Below are positions 1 to 7,447 of a stretch of 10,337 nt of DNA, in pieces; position 1 is the stretch's first letter; every line of letters begins with the position of its first letter. The notes below the pieces were generated by a model, which ran no database searches, had not been told where the DNA came from, and was given only the letters and a program-made list of their open reading frames with translations. The translations under genes and the position numbers were made by a program. Source of the DNA: Sandaracinaceae bacterium. GTDB lineage: Bacteria; Myxococcota_A; Polyangia; Polyangiales; Houyiibacteriaceae. The stretch spans positions 1-10,337 of the forward strand of contig JAAZAH010000053.1 in assembly GCA_012514415.1 (NCBI GenBank), read 5' to 3'.

Positions 1-2082
1 AGCGGAACGCGATGCGGTGCGGGGGCGACCGTCTGCTGCGCGCGCGGTGAGGTTTGCATCGCCGAAACATTTGAAGAGCCCGGCACTCCCTGCGGTGATT
101 CGTACGATTGCGAGCCCGGCAACTTTTGCGAGCCCACGCTCGGACGCTGCATCTCGCAGCCTCCAGGGGGGGCCGGTCTGTGAGTATCGCCCCATCTTTG
201 GGCATCTCGAACCGACGCTCGAGCGTTCGTACGAGGATATCGAGAGCATCTCCATTCCCGTGGTTGCGAACCTTGATGGAAAGGGCGCGCCCGAGATCGT
301 TGTGAACACCACGCGCAGCGCGGGACAGAACTGGACGTCGGGACACCTCGTCGTGGTCGATGGCGCGAGCTTCGAAAGGAGAATTCCGCTCGTTGAGCCG
401 AGCGAATGCTCGAATGCCGTCGATGAGCCCGCGAAGGGATGCTTCCGCTCGAATGGTCGAAGCACGATCGCACTCGCAGATGTGAGCGGGGATGGTCTCC
501 CCGACATCCTCTACATCGGCCGCGATGGAAAACTCCGCGCCGTCGACTTCAACGATGGCGAACCGCGAATTCTATGGACCAGTCGGAACCAAGCGGACAC
601 CGCCGAGTTCACGATCCCAAGCGCGACGGGGACAAACGCGGCCATTACAGTTGCGAATTTCGATGACGATCCGGAAGCGGAGATCATCGTTCGGGGGCAT
701 CTCTTCGATCATGATGGACGCCTCATCAGCGCGTTCGGTTCGGGCGAGGGAAGCAACGGAGGTTAGGATGGCGGCATCCCGGTCGTTGCCGATCTCGACG
801 GCGATGGAAGGCCCGAGATCGTCACGGGGAGGCGCGCGTTCAATGTCGAGTGGGAGAGCGGAGAGCCTCCGTCCGTGAGCGTCACTCAGCGGTGGGTGGC
901 GAGCTCCCTCCAGGACGGCTATCCGGCCGTGGCCGATATGGATCTCGACGGCAAGCCGGAGGTCGTTCTCGTCGGTTCAGGACGCGTCTCGGTTCTTGAA
1001 GGGGCGACGGGAGCGGTGATTGCTGGGCCGCTGAACACCCCGACCACGGGATGCACGGGAAGCTGCACTGCGAACCGCGGCGGCCCGCCAACGATCGCGG
1101 ATTTTGACGGTGACGGTCGCCCCGAGATCGGAATCGCCGGCGGCTATAGCGATTCGGTCTACGATGATTACCGCGAGGGAGAGCCTATCCCCGAGGGAAT
1201 CACGGCGAACCCGGGCGAGCTCTTCGTTCGATGGTCGATCCCGACCCAAGATCATTCTTCGAATGCCACCGGCTCCTCGGTTTTCGACTGCCAAGGTGAT
1301 GGAGCGGCTGAGGTGGTTTACGCGGATGAGTGTTATCTGCGTGTCTACTCGGGCGTCGACGGCACGGTGCAGCTCGAATGGCCGAATACGAGCGGTACAA
1401 TTCACGAATAGCCGCTCGTCGTCGATGCGGACGGCGATGGCAATTCCGGGATCCTCGTTTTGGCGAACGGGGCCATGGATGCGACTATTCGGCCGAGGGT
1501 GGGGGGACCGAACGTCGGGTCCTTAACGGCCTTTTCATGTACGGCGACTCGCACGATCGCTGGGTCCCTACTCGAAGGGTCTGGCCTCAGCACGCCTATG
1601 CGGTGACGAACGCGACGTCGGCAGGGAATCCGCCGTTGGTCGAGGAGCCGAATCACCGGGCGCCGGGCCTCAACAACCTCCGTCAAAACGTTCAGGGCGA
1701 TGGAGTCTTCAACGCTCCGGATCTCACCGTAAGCCTCTCGGTTGCGCTGGATCGCTGCCTCCACCGCGAACATCGCCTCATCGCCGGCGTCACCAATGAG
1801 GGCTCCCTCGGTGTGCATCCCGGTGTGCCCGTCTTCTTTGAACGCCTTCGTGAAGGCGGGACGCCCGAGGCGCTGGGCACCGCGCTCACGACGCGGCCGC
1901 TCCTCCCGGGGCAGTCTGAGAATGTGATCGTGACCGTCCCCGCGCTCGAAGGCTTTCAGGATTATCGGGTGACGGTCGATATCGATTCAAGCTCGAGCTC
2001 GGACGTCGCCGAATGCGATGAAGACAACAACGAAGCCGTGATCGATGATGTGCGCTGTTACGAGATCATCGGTCCCGACTGA
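1..2082 (+). pseudogene. FG-GAP/VCBS-repeat secreted or surface protein, 5'-truncated by window and multiply disrupted
   Basis: Family members are extracellular beta-propeller proteins with calcium-binding Asp-rich loops; the ligand here is unknown. The reading frame enters from the window edge in frame 1 with a Cys-rich segment (CGDSYDCEPGNFC at about 91-129), then moves to frame 2 at a G7 run (166-172). Frame 2 carries repeated loops: NLDGKGAPEIV (~269), DVSGDGLPDIL (~479), DLDGDGRPEIV (~791), DMDLDGKPEVV (~938), DFDGDGRPEIG (~1099), DADGDGNS (~1424). In-frame TAG codons interrupt it at 764-766 and 1409-1411, with the family sequence resuming at once after each. Somewhere in 1465-1530 the frame returns to frame 1, giving a C-terminal part (NGLFMYGDSHDRW, WPQHAYAVTN, then a CARDB-like domain with CDEDNNEAVIDD) ending in TGA at 2080-2082. 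A C-terminal adhesion-like CARDB fold is inferred from style. Since the other long genes here are intact, true decay is more likely than poor sequence. No upstream start is visible. Confidence 0.85.
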
Positions 2083-2127
2083 AGGCAGGACGCGAACCAT
2101 GCGGCGCATTTTGGTATCCTGAGACGC

Positions 2128-2823
2128 TCAGCCTCCGTGAAGTATTTCGCGGACTTCGGGATCGCCTAGATCGTCAAAGACGTGAACGGCGCCGGCTCTG
2201 CGCAGCTCGATGGCGCGATACGGCCCCGTTGCCACGGCGATGACGCTCGCGCCGATCGCATGTCCCGCGATAACGTCTTTGGGGGTGTCGCCGATGACGA
2301 GCACATCGCATTCCTCGCGCGCGCGTCCGAGAAGGCGCGCGCCACGCTCCGCACCCCAGCGAAGGATCGTGGCGCGATCCTCGTGTTCGCAGCCGAAACC
2401 GCCGAAACGAAATCGTTCGAAGAGCCCAAAAGGATCGAGCTTGGCTTTGGCGGCGAGGCGCAGGTTGCCCGTTCCGAGACCGAGCGCGCCATTCGGCCGT
2501 CGCTCAGCAATCTCGAGGGCGTCCGATACCCCGCGGTGGAGACGGTATTCGTTGTCCCGCTCGAGCGTCGCGGCGAGGTTCTTCGCGTAATCGTTCATGA
2601 GCCGATCGACGAGGCTTTCATTACAGCTGCCTGTCACGCGCTCGATTCCAGCGCGGACGATGGCGCGATCGGTCATGCCGGCAAAGCTGAACTCGGCGAA
2701 GACCTCTCCGGACGTGCCAAAAAACTCGGCAAACGCGCGCTCCATCGCAACGCGCCCGGCGCGTGTGATGGTGATGAGTGTGCCGTCGATATCGAAGAGA
2801 AAAATCGTAGGTCGCATCTTCAT
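2128..2823 (-). CDS. HAD-superfamily hydrolase, phosphoglycolate-phosphatase-like
   Basis: A 231-residue cytosolic phosphatase of the haloacid dehalogenase superfamily. Motif I is FDIDGTL with nucleophile Asp11 and acid/base Asp13. A helical cap follows (about 20-95). Motif II is LGTGN (116-120, Thr118), motif III is one of the lysines of LAAKAKLDPFG (Lys126 or Lys128), and motif IV is VIGDTPKDV with Asp179 and Asp183 for Mg binding. The length and cap position match Gph-like phosphatases, but the substrate cannot be read from sequence; phosphoglycolate is one candidate among several sugar or nucleotide phosphates. The start used is the first ATG; a second ATG lies two codons downstream and neither has a strong Shine-Dalgarno. 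It begins 47 bp after the RND pump stop, so read-through from the pump operon is plausible. Its 3' end converges on the FG-GAP pseudogene with 45 bp between them. Confidence 0.88.
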   Translation of the reverse strand: MKMRPTIFLFDIDGTLITITRAGRVAMERAFAEFFGTSGEVFAEFSFAGMTDRAIVRAGIERVTGSCNESLVDRLMNDYAKNLAATLERDNEYRLHRGVSDALEIAERRPNGALGLGTGNLRLAAKAKLDPFGLFERFRFGGFGCEHEDRATILRWGAERGARLLGRAREECDVLVIGDTPKDVIAGHAIGASVIAVATGPYRAIELRRAGAVHVFDDLGDPEVREILHGG

Positions 2824-2833
2824 CGAATGAAGC

Positions 2834-2860
2834 GCGCGCTCAGGTGATGGATGAGCGCGT
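2834..2860 (-). other. Hairpin in the spacer between the RND pump and HAD genes
   Basis: Arms CGCGCTCA (2835-2842) and TGAGCGCG (2852-2859) pair over 8 bp, with a G:U pair possible at 2834/2860, around a 9-base loop. It fills most of the 47 bp between the pump stop and the HAD start. No T-run follows on the minus strand, so it does not look like a complete intrinsic terminator. It could be an attenuating or mRNA-stabilising hairpin that lowers HAD expression relative to the pump, or it may be a chance structure. Confidence 0.35.
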
Positions 2861-2870
2861 CACCGGCGGC

Positions 2871-5800
2871 CTAGGCGTTCGCCGGGCTCGGATCAAGCTC
2901 AGCGCTCGGGCCCTTTTCATCGCCCGGCGCGTTCGGCGGAGGATCCTTCGGCGCCTCCGAGCGCGTGAAGAACTTCCGGATCGCGAGGTAGAAGACGGGG
3001 ACGAGGTAGATCGCGAGGATCGTCCCCGAGAGCATCCCGCCGAAAACGCCGGTGCCAATGGCGTGCTGGGTCTCGGCGCTTGCGCCCTGAGAGATCACGA
3101 GCGGAACAACGCCGAGCGTGAAGGCGAGCGAGGTCATCAGGATCGGTCGAAGCCTCAGTCGCGCGGCCTCGAGTGCGGCCTCGAAGGTGGACCGGCCCTG
3201 CTCTTCGAGCTGTTTGGCGAACTCGACGATGAGGATCGCGTTCTTCGCCGACAGGCCGATCAGCGTGATCAGACCCACCTTGAAGAACGCATCGTTCGGT
3301 AAGCCACGTAAATGGACCGCCGCGAGCGCGCCCAAGACGCCCAAAGGGACGACCAGCATGACCGAGAAAGGAATGGACCAGCTTTCGTAGAGTGCAGCAA
3401 GAACGAGAAAGACGACGAGCATCGAGAGGGCAAGCAGGGCCGGGGCCTCCGCGCCCGAAAGGCGCTCTTGATACGAAAGTCCCGTCCACTCGACGACATA
3501 ACCGGGTGGAAGATGCTCTGCGACGAGGCGTTCCATCTCGGCCATCGCCTCGCCCGAGCTCTTCCCAGGCCGCGCCATCCCTGCGATACGAACCGCGGGA
3601 TAGCCGATGTAGCGGATCCGCTGGAGTGGCATGCGATCCCAAACTGCCGTCGCGAATGTCGACAGCGGGATCATCTTCCCTTCGATGTTGCGCACCGGCA
3701 GTGCGAGGATGTCCTCGATCTGCATTCGCGCTTCGGGACGCGCTTGGATGATGACCTGCTGGAGCCTTCCTTGGTTCGGGAAGTCATTGACGTACATTGA
3801 ACCGATGGCGGCCGAGATGGTCGAGTTGATCGCCGGGAAGGGCACACCGAGCGTTTGCGCCTTTTTTCGATCGATCTCGAGTCGTACCGCGGGGCCGTCT
3901 GCGAGACCTTCCGGATAGACGTTCATCACGACCTCGCTCTCGCGTGCCGCCGCGAGAAGCGTGGCCTGGGCCGCGAGGAGGCGCTCCTGTCCCTGCGCCT
4001 GTCGATCGATGAGCCGCATGGCAAAGCCTGCGCTATTTCCGAGCTCGCGAATGGCCGGTGGAATGATGTGCATCATCTGTCCGTCGACCATATTGCCAAA
4101 GCGTCTGTTGGCCTCGGCGACCTCCGAATAGGCCGACTCTCCCTCACGCTCGTCCCAATCGCGGAGCATGTTGAACATCAACGCGACGTTGGGACCCGCG
4201 CCCGAGAAGCCGAAACCTTGAATCGCGGTGAGCGTTTCGATCGCATCGCGTGAGCGCGCATATTCTTCGTATTCGCGGATCACCGCATCGGTCCGCTCGA
4301 CCGTCGCGTCGGGCGGTAGGAAGACGTTCGACATCCAATAGCCCTGATCCTCGACTGGGAGGAAGGAGCCGGGCAGGCGCACGAAGAGAACGGCGGTCGC
4401 GACGATGATCGCGGCGAAGACGGCCAAACTGCGGCCGAGCCTCTTCAGCATCGCCGCGACCCCTCGCGTGTAGCCGCGCGTCATACGATCGAAGGTGCGG
4501 TTGAACCATCCGAAGAAGCCGCGGCGCTCTTCATGAGCGGTGATCGGCTTGAGGAAGGTTGCGCAGAGGGCAGGAGTGAGCGAGAGCGCGAGGAAGGCCG
4601 AAAAGAGAATGGCGACGGCCATCGAGAGCGCGAACTGCCGATAAATGGTGCCGACCGAACCCGACGCAAATGCCATGGGGATGAAGACGGCGGTCAGGAC
4701 GAGTGAGATACCGATGACGGCGCCGGTGATCTCGCGCATCGCTTTCTGGGTCGCTTGTTTTGGCGGCAGCCCCTCGGTCGCCATGATGCGCTCGACGTTT
4801 TCGACGACGACGATCGCATCATCGACGATGATTCCGATCGCGAGCACCATCCCAAACATCGTGAGGACGTTGACCGAGAAGCCGAGCGCGAGCATGACGG
4901 CGAACGTCCCGAGGATCGAGATCGGCGCGACGATCGCAGGAATGAAGGTGTACCTCACGCTCTGGAGGAAGAGGTACATGACGAGGAAAACGAGAAGGAG
5001 CGCCTCGAAGAAGGTTTGAATTACCTTGAAGATCGAGATTTTGACGAAGGGCGCCGTGTCGTAGGGGACGATCGCCTCGATGCCCTCGGGAAGGAGCGGG
5101 CGCAGTTCCTCGAGCCGGGCGTGAATCGCATCCGCCGTCTCGACCGCATTCGCGCCGGGCAGAAGCTGGACACCCATCGTCGCTCCCGGCATCCCGTTGA
5201 TGCGCGTCGAGGTGCGGTAAGTCTGCGGCCCGAGGCTCACCTCGGCGACATCCGAGAGGAGGACATTTGAGCCGTCGGGATTCGCCCGGAGGACGATATC
5301 CTTGAAGTCTTCGACACTTTCGAGCTCGCCCTTGACGATGAGCGGCACCGTGACGCGCTGTCCCGGGACGGTGGGACGATCGCCGAGTCGCCCCGGCGAG
5401 ATCTGCGCATTCTGGGCGCGGATGGCGTTCGCAATATCCTCGACCGAAATGTTGAGCGCGGTGAGCTTGACCGGATCGACCCAGACGCGAAGTGCAAGCG
5501 GCGATCCGAAAACTTGGACGCGTCCGACGCCCGGGATCCGCTTGATATCCTCTTCGATATGGCGCTGGAGATAATCGCCGAGCTGGACCTGGTCGAAGCG
5601 TCCGTCGGGGGAGACCAAGCTCACGAGGAGGAGGAAGCCGGTGTTGGCCGCCTGCACCTGAAGCCCAATCTGGCGCACCATCTGCGGGAGCCGGGGCTCG
5701 ACGGCGCGGAGTTTATTCTGGACCTCGACCTGACCGAACTCGGGGTTGGTCCCGGGTTCGAAGGTGACGACGATCTGCGCAAGGCCCGAGGTGTCGACCG

Positions 5801-6041
5801 AGGATTCAAAGTAGAGAAGGTGGTCGACCGAGGAGATCTCGCGTTCGATGGGCTCGACGACGCTATCGTTCAGCGTCTTCGGCGTCGCGCCGGGGTAGGT
5901 CGCGTAGATATTGACGGCGGGCGGCGCGACAGTGGGATAGCGCTCGACCGGCAGCTGCGTGAGCGAGATCGCGCCAAAAAGCACGATGAAGATCGCGATG
6001 ACCCACGCGAAAACGGGACGCTCGATGAAAAACTGAGGCAT
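2871..6041 (-). CDS. RND multidrug efflux transporter, HAE1 family (AcrB/MexB-like inner-membrane pump)
   Basis: A full-length 1056-residue proton-driven pump of the AcrB type, which forms an inner-membrane trimer that exports hydrophobic or amphiphilic compounds through a fusion protein and an outer-membrane channel. The first helix (MPQFFIERPVFAWVIAIF) is canonical. The TM4 proton-relay pair Asp407-Asp408 sits in GIIVDDAIVVVEN at the same numbering as AcrB, and the TM10 lysine is Lys933 in LSAKNAILIVEF (AcrB Lys940). YESWSIPFSVMLVVPLG (885-901) is the HAE1 signature before TM9. Binding-pocket phenylalanines are kept: Phe136, Phe178, Phe610, Phe612 and Phe623, by alignment to AcrB as I remember it. 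The tail after about 1026 is Pro-rich and unlike AcrB. It starts 12 bp after the fusion-protein stop, with a GGAG Shine-Dalgarno inside that gap. The stop is TAG. Drug range cannot be predicted. Confidence 0.97.
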   Translation of the reverse strand: MPQFFIERPVFAWVIAIFIVLFGAISLTQLPVERYPTVAPPAVNIYATYPGATPKTLNDSVVEPIEREISSVDHLLYFESSVDTSGLAQIVVTFEPGTNPEFGQVEVQNKLRAVEPRLPQMVRQIGLQVQAANTGFLLLVSLVSPDGRFDQVQLGDYLQRHIEEDIKRIPGVGRVQVFGSPLALRVWVDPVKLTALNISVEDIANAIRAQNAQISPGRLGDRPTVPGQRVTVPLIVKGELESVEDFKDIVLRANPDGSNVLLSDVAEVSLGPQTYRTSTRINGMPGATMGVQLLPGANAVETADAIHARLEELRPLLPEGIEAIVPYDTAPFVKISIFKVIQTFFEALLLVFLVMYLFLQSVRYTFIPAIVAPISILGTFAVMLALGFSVNVLTMFGMVLAIGIIVDDAIVVVENVERIMATEGLPPKQATQKAMREITGAVIGISLVLTAVFIPMAFASGSVGTIYRQFALSMAVAILFSAFLALSLTPALCATFLKPITAHEERRGFFGWFNRTFDRMTRGYTRGVAAMLKRLGRSLAVFAAIIVATAVLFVRLPGSFLPVEDQGYWMSNVFLPPDATVERTDAVIREYEEYARSRDAIETLTAIQGFGFSGAGPNVALMFNMLRDWDEREGESAYSEVAEANRRFGNMVDGQMMHIIPPAIRELGNSAGFAMRLIDRQAQGQERLLAAQATLLAAARESEVVMNVYPEGLADGPAVRLEIDRKKAQTLGVPFPAINSTISAAIGSMYVNDFPNQGRLQQVIIQARPEARMQIEDILALPVRNIEGKMIPLSTFATAVWDRMPLQRIRYIGYPAVRIAGMARPGKSSGEAMAEMERLVAEHLPPGYVVEWTGLSYQERLSGAEAPALLALSMLVVFLVLAALYESWSIPFSVMLVVPLGVLGALAAVHLRGLPNDAFFKVGLITLIGLSAKNAILIVEFAKQLEEQGRSTFEAALEAARLRLRPILMTSLAFTLGVVPLVISQGASAETQHAIGTGVFGGMLSGTILAIYLVPVFYLAIRKFFTRSEAPKDPPPNAPGDEKGPSAELDPSPANA

Positions 6042-6053
6042 CGCTCTCCGGCC

Positions 6054-7220
6054 TTATTCCTTGACCTGAGGGGGCAAGTCGAAGGGTTTGGCGCTCACCT
6101 TAACACCCGGAGTGAGCCGATCATGCCCTTCGACGATCACTCGCTCGCCGGGCTTCAAGCCGCTCAGGATGACGTAGCGTCGGTTGACGACGCGGCCGTA
6201 TTGGATGGCGCGGACACCGACGGTGTCGCCCTCCTCGATCACCATCACATGATCGCCGAGGGAAGGCTCGCGGCGAACCGCCTGCTGCGGGATGAGGATC
6301 ACATTGCGCTGCTCACCATAGGCGATCCGCGCGCGGACGAACATGCCGGGGAGGAGACGCGCCTCGGTATTGTCTGCGAGCACGCGGAGTGTGAGCTCGT
6401 TGGTGCTCGAATCGACACTGATATCGGCGAAAAGAAGGCGACCTTCCTCGGGATAGGGCTCGCCCGAGACCGAAAAGAGCGAGACGGGGAGGGCATCGTC
6501 ACGGAGAATGCTCCCGTCCTCGAAGGCACGTCGAAGCTCCTCGTATCGTGCGATGGGCTGTTTGATGTCGATGAAGACTTGATCGATCTGCTGAATCCGA
6601 GTGAGAGGCTGCGGATCGTTCATGGTGACGAGGGCACCCTCGGTGATCTGAGAGATGCTGATCCGTCCCGCGATGGGCGCCCTAATCGTCGCATAGCGCA
6701 GGTTGAGTGCGGCCCGATCGAGTGCGGCCTGGGCTTGCGCCAGTTCGGCTTTCGCGAGGGCGAGGCCCGTCTCGGCCGATTCGATATCGAGCTCACTGAC
6801 GGCGCCCGTGCCTGTCACACTTCTCATCCGCTTGGCGCGGATTTCGGCGAGCTCGAGGTTGGCCTTGGCACGATCGCGGACGGCGCGCGCTGAAGCCACA
6901 TCGGCGCGGAAAGGAGCCGGATCGATTTGATAGAGCGGCTGCCCTTCGTCGACGAGATCGCCCTCTTCGAAGAGGCGCTTTTGGATGATTCCACCGACTT
7001 GCGGCCGAACCTCGGCGATTCGAAGCGCGCTTACCCTGCCGGGAAGAATGTCGTCGGCGGTGATGACCTCGGGTTGAATCTCTACGAAAGTAACCTCGGG
7101 AAGCGGGCGCTCAGCGGGTGGGGCGCTTCCAGCGCCATCGTTGCAGCCGCCCACGACGAGGAGGAGGGTAAGGGCGCCGAGGAGGGTCCGGGCCACACCC
7201 GAAGACGCGCGAGAGGGCAT
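6054..7220 (-). CDS. RND efflux periplasmic adaptor (membrane fusion) lipoprotein, AcrA/MexA-like
   Basis: A 388-residue adaptor linking the RND pump to an outer-membrane channel. The start at 7220 is chosen over an upstream in-frame ATG (7472) for three reasons: AGGAG lies 7 bases ahead; the protein then opens with a lipoprotein signal (basic N-terminus, hydrophobic 12-23, lipobox VGGC with Cys26); and the longer version would run back through the terminator and the end of the aminomutase gene. Domains in order: first half of the lipoyl domain (about 64-104, VRPQVGGIIQKRLFEEGDLV), an alpha-helical hairpin rich in Ala/Leu/Glu (about 105-170), second lipoyl half (RYATIRAPIAGRI, 176-187), beta-barrel (about 210-300, with LLPGMFVRARI) and a membrane-proximal domain (about 305-380, VILIPQQAVRREP). 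The mature protein starts Cys-Asn-Asp. It is co-transcribed with the pump. Confidence 0.95.
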   Translation of the reverse strand: MPSRASSGVARTLLGALTLLLVVGGCNDGAGSAPPAERPLPEVTFVEIQPEVITADDILPGRVSALRIAEVRPQVGGIIQKRLFEEGDLVDEGQPLYQIDPAPFRADVASARAVRDRAKANLELAEIRAKRMRSVTGTGAVSELDIESAETGLALAKAELAQAQAALDRAALNLRYATIRAPIAGRISISQITEGALVTMNDPQPLTRIQQIDQVFIDIKQPIARYEELRRAFEDGSILRDDALPVSLFSVSGEPYPEEGRLLFADISVDSSTNELTLRVLADNTEARLLPGMFVRARIAYGEQRNVILIPQQAVRREPSLGDHVMVIEEGDTVGVRAIQYGRVVNRRYVILSGLKPGERVIVEGHDRLTPGVKVSAKPFDLPPQVKE

Positions 7221-7227
7221 ACAGCAG

Positions 7228-7232
7228 CTCCT
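7228..7232 (-). promoter_or_regulatory. Shine-Dalgarno AGGAG for the fusion-protein gene
   Basis: The minus-strand AGGAG ends 7 bases before ATG at 7220. It decides the start of the adaptor lipoprotein in favour of the signal-peptide version rather than the 84-codon longer open frame. Confidence 0.8.
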
Positions 7233-7385
7233 AATGCCTGTGCAATGAGGGGTCAAGATGGGGTTCCGACGGCCCCAGCCATCGTTTAAAGGCATGGCAG
7301 GGTAGCAGGTCGCGCCCGACGGGGCAGGTAGATTCTCGGACACAGCGTTTGAGGGAAATAGGGCTTGGATTGCTGAATGGCTCAT
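7233..7385 (-). promoter_or_regulatory. Presumed promoter region of the efflux operon
   Basis: These 153 bases lie between the aminomutase terminator and the Shine-Dalgarno of the adaptor gene, so the efflux operon promoter must be here or overlap the terminator. A TTGACC hexamer on the minus strand (7251-7256) resembles a -35 box, but no good -10 box follows at the right distance: TTAGGA lies there and overlaps the ribosome binding site. I saw no clear operator palindrome. The assignment rests on position rather than on motif quality. Confidence 0.4.
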
Positions 7386-7421
7386 AAAACGACAGTGGCC
7401 CTCAAGAGATGAGGGCCACTG
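7386..7421 (-). terminator. Intrinsic terminator of the aminomutase gene
   Basis: The arms CAGTGGCCCTCA (7393-7404) and TGAGGGCCACTG (7410-7421) form a perfect 12-bp GC-rich stem with a 5-base loop (AGAGA on the plus strand). On the minus strand it is followed by TCGTTTTAT, giving a short U-run. It lies 26 bases after the aminomutase stop, in the right orientation. On the plus strand no T-run follows the stem, so it appears one-directional. It separates aminomutase transcription from the efflux operon. Confidence 0.9.
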
Positions 7422-7447
7422 GGTCGGTGTGCAAATTGGGAGAGCGA

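Noticed and set aside
2119..2131. CTGAG-ACG-CTCAG inverted repeat between the convergent FG-GAP and HAD genes
   Set aside because: Only a 5-bp stem, no T-run, and it overlaps the HAD stop codon; too weak to call a terminator.
5514..6893. 459-codon plus-strand ORF
   Set aside because: It is antisense to the pump and fusion-protein genes, and its Asp/Glu/Arg/Leu-rich sequence is typical of the shadow of a GC-rich gene.
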